Below are positions 54,501-58,000 of a stretch of 64,000 nucleotides of DNA, piece by piece (position 1 is the first letter of the stretch; each line of letters begins with the position of its first letter). A program made the translations under genes and the position numbers. The stretch is from Sesamia nonagrioides (lineage: Eukaryota > Arthropoda > Insecta > Lepidoptera > Noctuidae). The stretch is taken from positions 248,001 to 312,000 of the forward strand of contig JADWQK010001561.1 in the NCBI GenBank assembly GCA_017933935.1, read 5' to 3'. The notes below the pieces were generated by a model, which worked only from the letters and a program-made list of their open reading frames with translations, had not been told where the DNA came from and did not search any database.

Positions 54501-56857
54501 TTCAAATAGGAAAAAGAAACACATACCGTATTTAAAAAAAAAAAAATACAATAAAATGTACTTAACAATGATTGAGATTAACCTAAATTGTGTAGGCTGT
54601 GGTTTTATTTGTTAAAACGAATTTCTAGCCCAATGTTATTGGTCCAACACACTGTTATTTCAAACATTATTTCATGAATACAAGTAATAAAGTTTTTCCA
54701 GAAGTAGAGTAGGCATTGCTTAGGGGAGAAATTAATATCCCTCTCTTTTTCTAACGCGCTGCGAAAATGTACACCTGCTCCTGCTGTTTCGTTTTAGCAG
54801 CGGTGCAAAAGTGATTGTAGGTGTGTGTTTGTGCTACGGCCTGCTACGCGTTGTGTACGATAGTAGATAACATTGCATTTTTAAAATATAAATTATAGTA
54901 CCTTTATACAGATTAGTAAAGCAATTTAAGCAAAATTATTCCCTAACTATTCCAAAATATTTAAAAATGTACAACATTAATGTTCAAAATCTTCTGCCGA
55001 ATCTACCGGATTGCAACCCGTTGTTTATTTATTTTACGTATTATTTAAATAAAAGGGATTGGTGATAATGACAGTTATTTCATTGTTAATCAGTTGTACA
55101 TTATCAAAAAGAAATCCTCAACAGAATGGAAATAAATTTAATACAATAATATATTTCATCCACAAATTTGCAAAATAAATATTATATCTTTGTTTGACAT
55201 GTCAACCGTATCTTGTTGATATAAAGAAACGTTGAGCATTTAATTAAACCGGAAAACATGTTTGAGTCCCAATTTGAAATAAACATCTGACAAATAAAAT
55301 TAAATGCGAAATTTAGGTAGGAACCGGAAATTAATTGAGTGGTTCTCGCTTTCTGTTATTTTCAAACAGATTTATTTTACTCACAAATGCAGACGAGTTA
55401 CAAATTATTTAATAATGACTCTAACTCAAATTCAATTAAACGGTTATTATTTTCCTGGAAATATTTCCAACCAAATGAATTATATTATACCTGCGTATAA
55501 ATGATGCACAATGACGATTTCATTGCTTTTGACAGTTCAACCACATTTAATGCGTCATTTTGTTTTTAGAGCATTTTTAGACAGGAAACAGTTTATTTTG
55601 TTTAGACTTTAATGGCCTATTGCTGGGCAAAGGCCTTTAAACTCTCTTTCCATCTCTCTCTATCCAGGGCCTGTAGCCAATGTAACATCGCTTCGTAGCG
55701 AAGCGAAATCGAATACCAAACCAACCAATGGCGGGAACGATTGACCACGTGATTTATCGCGTCGCGTGGTCAATCGTTTTCGTTATTGGTTGGTTTGATA
55801 ATCGATTTCACTTCGCTACGAAGCGATGTTACATTGGCTACAGGCCCTGAGCTGCCAAGGACCAGTCTTTATCAAAAGAGTCCAGCCCATCCCGCCATTT
55901 CCGTGTAGGCCTGCTGGAATTGGCGTTTGCCACTAAGCGTGACCTTTGATCGTCCGTTGAATTGGACTCTGCTTATTATAATTATGGTTTTAAGAAAAAT
56001 GGTTTTTGGAGCACTCCACCTTTAATAGAACTATAATCAATAATATACATTCAATTTTTTTTTTTTATATATAGGTATCCTACGGGGAGATAAATCCTCA
56101 TGTATGTATGTATGCCCGCCGCTCTACAGTGGGTGGCGAAGTCTGACAAATTCTTGACTAAAAACGGGGTGGTTTTTAGTCAAGAATTTGTAAAAATAAT
56201 ATGTTCCATCTCATTCCTACATTGGGGGTTATTGTTGGAGGTTGGTTCCTGTAGATCGCTACTGGCCGTCAGGCGTATAATCTGTCACACAGTGTCTATA
56301 TTTGTCATATTCAAGTATGAGAATAGTTCGGAATAAAAGTCTGCGACGACCGGATGTGTTTCAGTGATATAAAATAACCAATATAGATACCGGCATTAGG
56401 AAATACGTGTGAACTCTGCACGAAGCATTTTCTATCAGTTATTTATATGTTATATCCAATATCTAGTACATGTATGGTACCTGTAAATAGAAGATACTTA
56501 CTAGAAGAGTACCCTATGTGTCCATACACTAGCACTTAAAGAATGCTACTAATGTCGCACCGTGTCCACCTACTGAGCCCAATGGACCACAAAGGAAGAG
56601 GACTATCGCTACGAAAAGAGATAGAAAAATTATTTAAACTCAATACCAACCTTAGCCGCCAACCCTTTACTATTCCCTGTTAGTTCATTCCACGCAGCAT
56701 TGGCCCTCTGTTCACAATGATCTACATAGTCCAACTCCACTAGATCCACCAAAGACACCAGCCATCTTCTGTCATCGGCACTGGAAGAGGTGCCGCATTG
56801 TAGAGGAGACAGAAGAGCGTAGAAGCAGATGAACAAGAGTGGGATTGGAGGCCTCAT
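18043..56857 (-). CDS. Membrane-anchored ACE-like (M2 family) pseudoenzyme, 11 coding exons
   Basis: Exons (minus strand, 5' to 3'): 56651-56857, 52029-52196, 49157-49244, 38670-38810, 20850-21026, 19909-20006, 19379-19667, 19152-19308, 18897-19073, 18668-18781, 18043-18586. They sum to 2,160 nt in one frame, 719 residues. A signal peptide (~1-25) precedes an ACE-like ectodomain to about residue 585, an acidic Ser/Glu-rich stalk, a transmembrane helix (~680-699) and a 20-residue basic tail. From the upstream Cys, ACE's AHHEMGH aligns without gaps with AHEAVMK (359-365), so both zinc histidines and the catalytic Glu are lost. ACE H513, R522 and Y523 correspond to Y492, G501 and K502, whereas Y520 (Y499) is kept. 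Two ACE disulfides look conserved (DCGTATNC; C330-C348); the third is absent. It should be surface-anchored and non-peptidase, like Drosophila Ance-3. I infer orthology; no search was run. Confidence 0.87.
18668..18781 (-). CDS. ACE-like gene, exon 10
   Basis: Residues ~501-538, reading KFMGLILKYQIYQSFAEELV and on to HVAENNDRL. It covers the helix that carries the substrate-stabilising Tyr in active ACE, replaced by Lys (K502). The ACE cysteine pair of this region is missing. Acceptor TTGTTACAG and donor GTAAGTA. Confidence 0.85.
18897..19073 (-). CDS. ACE-like gene, exon 9
   Basis: Residues ~442-501, LNFYLAADEWRIKVLMGTIP to DPYMMFNKPYIG. It matches the ACE segment with VDQWRWxVFxGxI and the HxPxxVPYIRY strand. 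The PYI is kept, but ACE H513 aligns with Tyr here. Acceptor CTTTCAG, donor GTAAGTT. Confidence 0.87.
19152..19308 (-). CDS. ACE-like gene, exon 8
   Basis: Residues ~390-442. VYEAIPGFVSLLSVNPHAL aligns with the ACE segment FHEAIGDVLALSVSTPKHL. The Glu of the third zinc ligand appears kept (E393), but the preceding spacing is about five residues longer than in active ACE. Acceptor TTCCAG, donor GTAAGT. Confidence 0.87.
19379..19667 (-). CDS. ACE-like gene, exon 7 (degenerate zinc-site exon)
   Basis: Residues 294-390. AIWNESVF matches the family's xFWxxSML. The C330-C348 pair keeps the 18-residue spacing of ACE's C352-C370. NYIEAHEAVMKM replaces the LVVAHHEMGHIQ segment, removing the HEXXH motif. 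Possible N-glycosylation sites are NES, NST and NNT. Acceptor TTTTACAG and donor GTAAGACT. Confidence 0.88.
19909..20006 (-). CDS. ACE-like gene, exon 6
   Basis: Residues ~261-293, SLTGDDWSNLIESLLPKHAG to VHANLQLK. It corresponds to the ACE region HLLGDMWxxxWxNI. Acceptor GTTTCCAG, donor GTGAGTT. Confidence 0.85.
20850..21026 (-). CDS. ACE-like gene, exon 5
   Basis: Residues ~202-261, YNSVEEYWDALGEYEGAILK to AVGKPLPVHLL. It matches the ACE segment from the FxxGAExWLxxYED region through KPLYxxLHxYVRxxL to GPIPAHLL. Acceptor CTTTCACAG, donor GTAAGTACC. The intron before it is 17.6 kb. Confidence 0.87.
21255..21345 (-). repeat. SINE/RTE tail fragment
   Basis: CATCATCATCAACCTATTTGTCGTCCCACTGCTGGGCAC-type sequence, then AGAAGGATTGAGCGTAATCA, is the reverse of the tail seen at 24285-24420 and at 50605-50690. 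The tRNA-like head is missing. Confidence 0.5.
22151..22526 (+). mobile_element. Non-autonomous Helitron (internally duplicated subfamily)
   Basis: It starts TCCATACTAATATTATAAAT after an A, followed by a CTGT microsatellite, and ends GCGGGCGAAGCCGCGGGCGG AAAGCTAG before a T. The 3' half is present twice: a second copy of the GGACATAGGCTACC...GCGGGCGGAAAG block follows the first. The same arrangement is seen at 34172-34541. Copies without the duplication are at 25172-25395 and 58001-58237. Confidence 0.8.
22527..23052. other. Intronic AT-rich stretch, nothing recognised
   Basis: This is part of intron 4 of the ACE-like gene, with no supported gene or repeat match. Confidence 0.4.
23053..23175 (+). 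repeat. Dispersed repeat B, copy
   Basis: GTACAGACGACAGCACATCG to GGGAATATCTGACAGTTTGA, about 120 bp, matches 12609-12725 and 31203-31320. Confidence 0.6.
23625..23790 (-). repeat. R1-type LINE 3'-end fragment
   Basis: A T-run then GGATGGGAAGTCATTAAATG and CACTCGTGTTCCTTCA match the same landmarks at 28007-28130 and, weakly, 21661-21765. On the minus strand this is a poly-A-ended LINE 3' terminus. Directly after it, 23793-23824 is a hairpin with 14-15-bp perfect arms (ATTTATAACTGAATC). Confidence 0.5.
24160..24425 (+). mobile_element. tRNA-derived SINE, family C
   Basis: CGTGGTGGCCTAGTGGTTAA is a tRNA-like A-box region. The body contains AAGGTGAAGGAAAACATCTT and the 3' part GAGGAGACCTATGCCCAGCA leads to a GTTGATGATGA-type tail. 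The layout matches a common lepidopteran SINE type. Confidence 0.6.
24440..24615. repeat. Inverted-repeat cluster
   Basis: Bases ~24446-24522 fold back: GGGTCAAAATCCACTTTTGACCC at the centre with AGTAATAGTAATACATTGAG / AATACTATTACTT outside. Variants of CAAAAGTGG...CCACTTTTGACAC follow twice more, giving several nested hairpins. No ORF; probably a degraded MITE. Confidence 0.5.
24720..24905 (-). repeat. R1-clade LINE fragment
   Basis: AAGCCGGGCAGACCTCCACC to GGTGCCTCTCTAGCCA matches 28534-28712 in the same orientation. That copy lies in the C-terminal coding and 3' part of an R1-clade LINE on the minus strand. Confidence 0.5.
24930..25098 (-). mobile_element. tRNA-derived SINE, same family as 1539-1712
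   Basis: On the minus strand AGAGCAGTGGTGGCCTTGTG (A-box region) and GCCAGTTCGAACCCCATCAG (B-box region) are followed by TTATTTCATCACCACTGCTC and CGGTGAGGGAAAATATCGTG. The A-to-B box spacing is about 40 bases. Confidence 0.6.
25172..25395 (-). mobile_element. Non-autonomous Helitron, short form
   Basis: Read on the minus strand it runs from TCCATACTAATATTATAAAT through a TCTGTCTG microsatellite to GCGGGCGGAAAGCTAG, with A and T flanks. Length 224 bp; the 3' half is single, unlike 22151-22526. Confidence 0.75.
25801..26460 (-). pseudogene. CR1/Jockey-type LINE 3' fragment split by an RTE fragment
   Basis: On the minus strand the copy encodes part of the LINE C-terminus (SVSFASSFIRRTSKYWNNLP, compare RFASSFIPRTSRDWNNLP at 63047-63475) and ends in the shared tail and a T-run at 25801. 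It is interrupted at 25946-26297. Taking out that insert joins the two parts exactly where other copies are continuous. The 163-residue frame across the junction is therefore an accidental chimaera, not one gene. Confidence 0.7.
25946..26297 (-). mobile_element. RTE-clade LINE 3' fragment, nested with 7-bp target duplication
   Basis: The minus strand encodes an RTE-type C-terminus: RIRNEVIRQRTIVTDIAERI, KWQWAGHICRR and RPWARWNDDIKKVTGSDWRR. It ends in a (GAT)n tail, seen as CATCATCATCATCATCATCAG at the left. GGAAGAT flanks it at 25939-25945 and 26298-26304, a target-site duplication. A related tail is at 50690-50830. Confidence 0.75.
26976..26993 (+). repeat. Left member of an 18-bp perfect inverted pair
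   Basis: AGGGTGTATCTGACATCG here has its exact reverse complement at 30632-30649, 3.6 kb away. The pair could be the termini of a larger, now scrambled element enclosing 26976-30649, or two copies of a shared repeat in opposite orientation. Confidence 0.45.
27728..27964 (-). pseudogene. Fragment resembling charged N-terminal region of Helitron proteins
   Basis: The 78 residues MARLRASHSPEQRKAAREMA then RLAMRNRRANLRDQALDNLR and an FQYAYNIAQWRTHW segment look like the Arg-rich repeat and following motif often found N-terminal to Helitron Rep proteins (family knowledge, from memory). The rest of the protein is missing and the piece lies near a Helitron 3' end, so it is a deletion derivative. 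Confidence 0.4.
28007..28870 (-). pseudogene. R1-clade LINE, 5'-truncated
   Basis: A T-run at 28007-28019 marks the poly-A end on the minus strand. The 98-residue segment at 28293-28589 reads HRPEDTVEHKVEVCPAWIEH, then SRPTLVRAIVRSKSAWQAFT and SFCEAVMLAKEEAERVRER, matching the C-terminal zinc-binding and basic end of R1-clade ORF2 (HTLFECPAW-type). The RT and endonuclease domains are absent. Confidence 0.6.
29814..30258. repeat. Dispersed repeat with tRNA-like segment
   Basis: On the minus strand 29845-29935 contains GGTTCAAACCCGGTCAATC preceded by GCGTAGTCGATATTGGTATG, a tRNA-like arrangement. The rest ends AGCAGAATTATATATATAAAG, a 3' end common in lepidopteran repeats; part of it (TCAAATCGGACC...ACGTACAGCAGA) recurs at 29487-29545. 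Two overlapping open frames here have no recognised domain. Confidence 0.4.
30296..30445 (+). repeat. 75-bp tandem duplication
   Basis: CGCTCTTAGGCGGGCTA...GAGTGGAAGGGACGCGTGCC occurs at 30303 and again at 30378, with a few substitutions between copies. Confidence 0.7.
30632..30649 (-). repeat. Right member of the 18-bp inverted pair
   Basis: CGATGTCAGATACACCCT is the exact reverse complement of 26976-26993. Confidence 0.45.
30650..31202. other. AT-rich intron sequence, nothing recognised
   Basis: Very AT-rich sequence with runs of TTAATTAATTAATTAATCAT-type and no supported feature. Confidence 0.4.
31203..31320 (+). repeat. Dispersed repeat B, copy
   Basis: GGTACAGACGACAGCACAAC to GGTTGGGAATATTGG, matching 12609-12725 and 23053-23175. 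Confidence 0.6.
31490..31790 (+). mobile_element. SINE family A, head-less copy
   Basis: GGTCGTGCCTCGGAAAGCAC to GGATTAACGCTGAG followed by a GATGATGATGATGATGATG tail is the body and tail of the SINE at 2007-2397 in the opposite orientation. The tRNA-like head is missing, so it is 5'-truncated. Confidence 0.65.
32012..33174 (+). pseudogene. CR1/Jockey-type LINE, 5'-truncated, RT remnant plus tail
   Basis: The plus strand encodes the second half of an RT: MSTNAGVPQGSVLSATLFLL, GIYGYADDSTVVERYLPEAR (YADD catalytic motif) and, after an in-frame TAG at 32332-32334, DRLQLLGVEISSNLNFGRFI, YFTPGQLLMLYKAQVRSCVE and VERRAKTLFVDPDLTRDGLQ. A second stop lies at about 32857. The 3' tail (ACCATCAACGATCGCATCTC, CATCAGGCGGGATTGCGGTC) ends in an A-run. 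Stops show it is dead. A closer relative is at the window's right edge. Confidence 0.8.
33281..33850. repeat. Left long inverted arm
   Basis: Pairs with 35115-35688. It contains GTGGGACTTTCTACCTGCCA, and about 30 bp of that motif recurs just inside the arm at 33866-33895. A 62-codon frame exists in both arms, but only because the arms are copies. Confidence 0.75.
34047..35083 (-). CDS. Uncharacterised protein of the long-TIR element, two exons
   Basis: Exon a (34591-~35083) encodes ~165 residues; exon b (34047-34135) encodes the end. Donor G|GTGCGT and acceptor TTCGCAG|A keep the frame. The protein has FICEIYGYKNISNINAARFQ, CDPSTLPPCKAELQQHLLRT, ITSIWRNAYLRF and GWTLHEDTLHFHWFDGDCMP, then an acidic C-terminus rich in D, E and S. 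The LPPC...H..R..Y...W and GW...W..G..P patterns recall large families of uncharacterised invertebrate and fish proteins, but I cannot name the domain or function. No ATG opens exon a (frame opens at a TTG after a TAA), so an upstream exon or part of the gene is missing. A Helitron sits in its intron. Confidence 0.55.
34172..34541 (-). mobile_element. Non-autonomous Helitron, internally duplicated subfamily
   Basis: On the minus strand it runs from TCCATACTAATATTATAAAT to GCGGGCGGAAAGCTAG with A/T flanks, and its 3' half is present twice as in 22151-22526. It lies in the intron of the long-TIR element's gene, so it inserted after that element. Confidence 0.8.
35115..35688. repeat. Right long inverted arm
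   Basis: Inverted copy of 33281-33850, with shared landmarks GTCTGGCAATTTTAAAACCC, GTATATTTTTGG and CTACTCACCAGCCAGGTCTG. Confidence 0.75.
35700..36434. other. Intronic sequence, nothing recognised
   Basis: AT-rich sequence with no supported gene and no match to repeats elsewhere in the window. Confidence 0.4.
36435..36570 (-). repeat. CR1/Jockey-type LINE tail
   Basis: A T-run, then TATAAACTAGCGCTTGACCG, CAATCCCGCCTGATGGTAAG and GATGGTAAAGCGCACTAG; the LINE 3' tail in reverse, ending at CTCTAG with only a few coding bases. Confidence 0.65.
36926..36981. repeat. Perfect 27-bp palindrome with 2-bp loop
   Basis: GATCCCGACTCTTCGAACTT plus CTTTATT is followed by AA and then its exact reverse complement. 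It lies in the 5' part of the mariner remnant. Confidence 0.9.
37355..37471 (-). mobile_element. SINE family A tail fragment, nested with 18-bp target duplication
   Basis: CATCGTCATCAATATCTCAG to ACTTCGATATTTTCA matches the 3' part of the SINE at 2007-2397. It is flanked by GAAAATACTACGTCAACT (37337-37354) and GAAAATGCTACGTCAACT (37472-37489), an 18-bp duplication with one difference. Confidence 0.8.
37741..38669. other. End of intron 4, nothing recognised
   Basis: No supported gene or repeat; includes CAGCGTAGTATGGAGATTCA-like unique sequence before exon 4 (minus strand). Confidence 0.4.
38670..38810 (-). CDS. ACE-like gene, exon 4
   Basis: Residues ~155-202, ELHYNLARQQDEETLHRMKQ to LLRNASKQN, with an N-glycosylation site (NAS). 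It joins in frame both ways: exon 3 leaves a G that completes the first Glu codon, and the final A is completed by exon 5 to Asn. Acceptor TTTTCGCAG, donor GTGAGTAA. Confidence 0.83.
38811..40950. other. Start of intron 3, nothing recognised
   Basis: AT-rich sequence with no convincing gene. The 91-residue minus-strand frame at 39212-39487 has no recognised domain. Confidence 0.4.
41511..44594 (-). CDS. R1-clade LINE ORF2: endonuclease and reverse transcriptase
   Basis: This 1027-residue ORF encodes the enzyme that nicks target DNA and primes reverse transcription there. Residues 1-~225 are an APE-type endonuclease: GQLNLHND, VLIQEQYQ, VIVGADVNASSSLWYG and CSDHRLIVYEF carry the N, E, DxN and SDH motifs. 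The RT spans about 430-760, with KSYRPITLLPSLGKLLERLI, IFLDISGAFDNAWW, MGCPQGSVVGPYLWNLGFDD and the catalytic Y668-A-D-D in GYADDGLLL. The C-terminus has a CCHC-like CQCSTSNCEFEQSAHHILWEC. The frame is unbroken over its full length. It lies in intron 3 of the ACE-like gene, same strand. ORF1 upstream is broken, so the copy is not autonomous. Similar to R1/TRAS/SART-type elements. Confidence 0.92.
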   Translation of the reverse strand: MDSLSIGQLNLHNDKVATSELDKLIIDYNLDLVLIQEQYQNSSLRHRVVQLDCRARAGIYVARSSNFTVTSMRDLMTPHCAVAEVSSASFKVFVVSCYFQYSDPVTPHIHNLRHVLRSLAGCKVIVGADVNASSSLWYGKVRATDTERRCAVEDFIAEMNLSIHNTPDAPPTFCSQIGESCIDVTLSSADVRLDRWRVLPDASCSDHRLIVYEFVPGYIQGPSHIPGNFRYRCKGANWEFFGSLFACHAKEFTRDGLSAEESADIMSETFTYCADIAIGRGSMTNIRRCDWWSDYLVEQRKRYRRARRQLNKLKSRKITGDLLTSALNAFRVAKSRYKASVEKSKGNLLRKIVDKLDREGPWSPLYHEFKANRSVDLAYVQNIKVNDKHTTGIEETTKVLINTLIPDDSPANDSDYHQQIRAWAPVPPESPMSDVPSNDEFINIVRKLPVNKSSGEDKISNRMIKEACKTAGDAILTVYNRCIAEGVFPRKWRRGFIRIIPKCGDKPPDDPKSYRPITLLPSLGKLLERLIVPRLLPNGPKFHSNQYGFTIGKSTVDAALSVRRTVNQSEHKYVIGIFLDISGAFDNAWWPMLLLKLKNRGCYRNIYNLVYSYFINGSAVLKLGHFSSTKALTMGCPQGSVVGPYLWNLGFDDFLAIPLPCGCSLTGYADDGLLLIQSSTRAGLENLAHTCLNLISQWGDRNRLAFAPHKTYQLLLKGNLKSLPTIKFNNVPVKKQQSVCYLGMVLERNFSFIEHIKIVGEKAKRNFYALTRISKATWGLSFLTLKTIYGATYLGCMCYGAPVWADRASIGAARRKLLQSQRLALIFLCKAYRTVSTEALPVLAGVLPVDLEVQRRASMYYSARGEAMDTNFVTQRDLNRISRLFKPQTDVWEDLLSEWQSRWDNSIKGRHLHLFFPSVGDRLAKTWLEVDHCVAQFLTGHGNFKSKLYSFKLVPSPLCQCSTSNCEFEQSAHHILWECILWQNERNIMLDSVQVTSGVVYYTDLVETRTNFRAFRRFCHTYYWNQL
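44600..45067 (-). pseudogene. R1-clade LINE ORF1, 3' part (zinc knuckles)
   Basis: The 155-residue open part has three zinc-knuckle-like units in a row: CAYCQQFGHVKKHC, CAICSEAHETNVC and CAACKRFKKPFDHRC, the nucleic-acid-binding end typical of R1-clade ORF1. It stops five bases before ORF2. A one-base deletion in a T-run near 45071 separates it from the preceding segment, whose protein continues in the other frame. Confidence 0.8.
45068..45909 (-). pseudogene. R1-clade LINE ORF1, 5' part, with a stop codon
   Basis: The ORF starts MSTSNDPPDRGGDIFRRDNK and runs 223 codons to a TAA at 45238-45240 (...DGFQIVGI). The same frame then stays open for about 55 more codons (KSGVVLRVANENQLKRLES) up to the frameshift at 45071, so the stop is an internal nonsense mutation. 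The N-terminal part is low in recognisable domains, with a possible coiled coil around NTERELEIIKLKSYAK. Confidence 0.75.
46236..46663. other. Unassigned stretch
   Basis: Contains GC-rich CGGCGCGCACGCAAACATTC and a 102-codon frame with no recognised domain. I cannot say whether it belongs to the LINE leader or to another repeat. Confidence 0.35.
46664..46718 (+). repeat. Single arm of the MITE at 1252-1404
   Basis: CGACGCTTGAAAAGCAATTA then TATCTAAGCGACAAAAATTC and TTGAGTTA match one arm of that element; the other arm is not present nearby. Confidence 0.55.
46961..47239 (-). mobile_element. Non-autonomous Helitron related to the autonomous copy
   Basis: On the minus strand it starts TCTACACTAATATTATAAAG, followed by AGGAAAGATTTGTATTTTTG as in 6173-6220, and ends TGCGAAGCCGGGGCGGGTCG CTAG. 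Flanks are A and T. Length 279 bp; it could be moved by the Helitron at 6173-12367. Confidence 0.8.
47240..48748. other. Intronic sequence, little recognised
   Basis: No supported gene. A short piece near 48493-48533 (GCCGGGGCCAACAACTTAAC) matches the body of SINE family A. Confidence 0.4.
48749..49055 (+). repeat. Unclassified dispersed repeat, copy 2
   Basis: Matches 243-532 in the same orientation. This copy ends about 100 bases from exon 3 of the ACE-like gene, on the donor (intron 3) side. Confidence 0.6.
49157..49244 (-). CDS. ACE-like gene, exon 3
   Basis: Residues 126-155, LVTFGDNALNKIRFATNYDC GTATNCSLK. The paired cysteines with C-x5-C-like spacing correspond to ACE's C152-C158 loop before the CDLxLEPxIE segment. 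Acceptor ATTTTTCAG, donor GTAATTG. Confidence 0.83.
49737..50616 (+). repeat. Local direct duplication (~220 bp) with SINEs at the same junction
   Basis: 49737-49979 and 50380-50616 are near-identical (CGACGGAAGTGTAATCTGAA, CAACCAACAAAAGTCCTCAA, CGTCGGTA[C/A]AGAAGATTTAC). SINE family A (49972-50367) follows the first copy and a different SINE/RTE tail (CAACCTTTTTATCGTCCCAC) follows the second, both starting at the same CATCATCA. Confidence 0.7.
49972..50367 (-). mobile_element. tRNA-derived SINE, family A, near full length
   Basis: The minus strand starts GACAGCCTCAGTGGCGTAGC, has a B-box-like GGTTCGATCCCC-type motif and ends in (GAT)n. Close to 2007-2397 over its whole length. Confidence 0.75.
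50605..50880 (-). repeat. SINE tail and RTE 3' fragment
   Basis: CATCATCAACCTTTTTATCG to GGATTGAGCGTAATCACGA is a SINE tail. It is followed by CATCATCATCATCAGCCTCT to CTCGCCCAAGGGCATCC, the RTE 3' end also found at 25946-26100. Confidence 0.55.
50881..52028. other. Intron 2, one hairpin
   Basis: No supported gene. Bases 51285-51332 hold a hairpin with 13-bp perfect arms (GGCCTGTCTGCCT) around ~22 bases. Confidence 0.45.
52029..52196 (-). CDS. ACE-like gene, exon 2
   Basis: Residues 70-125, 56 whole codons from LERDKTFGMFVSQQTTDVKS to DTLLDTEQWIR. It corresponds to the helical N-terminal part of ACE domains. Both boundaries fall between codons. Acceptor TTTCAACAG, donor GTGAGAA. Confidence 0.82.
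52425..52840 (+). repeat. LINE 3' end with tail
   Basis: Matches 3312-3715 (plus) and 53216-53612 (minus). It ends CATCAGGCGGGATTGCAGTC then an A-run. A 23-base inverted pair (CCCGGCCGACATAGCAACAC / its near complement) lies at 52532-52577 and is not seen in the other copies. Confidence 0.6.
53216..53612 (-). repeat. LINE 3' end with tail, opposite orientation
   Basis: Reverse-orientation copy of 52425-52840, 380 bases away. Together they make a spaced inverted repeat of about 400 bp arms in intron 1. Confidence 0.6.
54246..54378 (-). repeat. LINE tail
   Basis: TATAAACTAGTGCTTGACTG, CAATCCCGCCTGATGGTAAG and AGCGCACTAGTTTATTAAGC; tail only. Confidence 0.6.
54379..55609. other. Intron 1, nothing recognised
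   Basis: AT-rich, without supported gene or repeat match. Confidence 0.4.
55610..55980 (-). repeat. RTE 3' fragment interrupted by a MITE
   Basis: AATGGCCTATTGCTGGGCAA then TCTCTCTATC on the left and AGCTGCCAAGGACCAGTC then CCCGCCATTTCCGTG on the right are consecutive parts of an RTE-type 3' end, split by the MITE at 55667-55850. Confidence 0.5.
55667..55850. mobile_element. MITE with ~80-bp inverted arms, nested in an RTE fragment
   Basis: CAGGGCCTGTAGCCAATGTA at the left is the exact inverse of the right end, and pairing continues through CATCGCTTCGTAGCGAAG, CCAAACCAACCAAT and CGATTGACCACG with a few mismatches. Length 184 bp, no ORF. CAGGG ends suggest hAT-like, but no 8-bp target duplication is evident. 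Confidence 0.7.
56147..56192. repeat. Hairpin with 20-bp perfect arms
   Basis: ACAAATTCTTGACTAAAAAC, six bases GGGGTG, then its exact reverse complement. Confidence 0.9.
56651..56857 (-). CDS. ACE-like gene, exon 1 (signal peptide)
   Basis: Residues 1-69. MRPPIPLLFICFYALLSPLQ is a clear hydrophobic signal sequence, followed by the first ectodomain helices (VELDYVDHCEQRANAAWNEL resembles the family's N-terminal AKxYLxxxN..xxxAAWxY). The donor is GTTGGTATTG, a weak GT site, but it keeps frame with exon 2. The ATG is preceded at 56864 by a strong acceptor (CTCTTCCACAG), so at least one upstream untranslated exon exists and the promoter is not at this ATG. Confidence 0.82.
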
Positions 56858-56944
56858 TGTTGATCTGTGGAAGAGAAAAGAGGAGTCAATTTTAGTAAGA
56901 AATAGTCATTTGCGACAGTTTTATACAAAAGCAAATGCTTATTA

Positions 56945-57160
56945 TCTATACTAATATATAAAGGTGAAGTGTTTGTTTGTATGTTTGTTTGTTTGTTTGT
57001 TCGCGCTAATCTCCGAAAATACTGGTCCGATTAGAAAAATTATTTTTGCGTTGGATAGCCCATTAATCCAGGAAGGCTTTAGGCTATATAACATCAGGCT
57101 GCGACCAATAGGAGCGAAGCATAACTAAAATACGCGAACGAAGTCGCTGGAAGCCCCTAG
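56945..57160 (+). mobile_element. Non-autonomous Helitron
   Basis: It starts TCTATACTAATATATAAAGG, carries GTTTGTTTGTTTGTTTGTTC and ends GAAGTCGCTGGAAGCCCCTAG before a T. It lies just upstream of coding exon 1 of the ACE-like gene. Confidence 0.7.
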
Positions 57161-58000
57161 TTTATTATACAATACGTAAAGAAAACCCTGTCCGATCCGT
57201 GAAGGTATTGTCAGGTATCGATAACTGATTCTACTAATGCCCACAAAGACACGCTAAACTTTAAAAAAAATCCCCCTAAAAAAATAAATATTATTTCGCA
57301 AAAAGAGGTAACTTAATACATGTGCGGTTAGCAACCCCTTCCGCGGGCGGCGGTGGGCAGGTCACGAGGCACCTGTGACGTGGTCGCGTCGCTATTCTCT
57401 TATAATAATACCGGTGTTGTCACTATTAAAAACTTACCAAATTTCGGGAGAATTGGAATTAATTCCCGGGAAAAAAGGATTATTTCAAAATTCATTAGTA
57501 TTGTTACTATGATGATTATGTAAAATTTTATGTTATATTTGGTCAAGTGTTTACCTAACCTTTATTATCCTTATGGGTCGGACAGGGTTTTCTTTGCATA
57601 TTGTATACATAAAAATCGTCTTCTAAGACGTCTCTAAAAAATGCTGAAGTAATCGGGTAAAATTCAATTTTGTAGTAGTTTTGAAACGCCACCAAAAATG
57701 AAATCAAATGAAGGATGGACTAAAATATACAACACTAAGTTCCAACAACTTATTTCTTAATCAATATACTCAGTATCACGTCCGGCACGTTCAAATTATC
57801 AGATTGCACCTTATGGCCGGTCCATTAGAAAAAGATTTGATGAGGCTCACTAATCTATATTGGATTTAGTAAAATCCCTTCTCATTGAGAAAATCCTTGC
57901 TTCATTACAGTTATAGGCCATTAAATAAAAGGCGAAGAAGGTGGAAAATCATAAAGGTTTTGTAACAAAAATGTTCCCATGTCTTATTTTATAGTTGTCA
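57161..58000. other. Upstream flank of the ACE-like gene
   Basis: No untranslated exon or promoter could be recognised. A GC-rich patch (TTCCGCGGGCGGCGGTGGGC) lies near 57339-57358. Confidence 0.35.
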
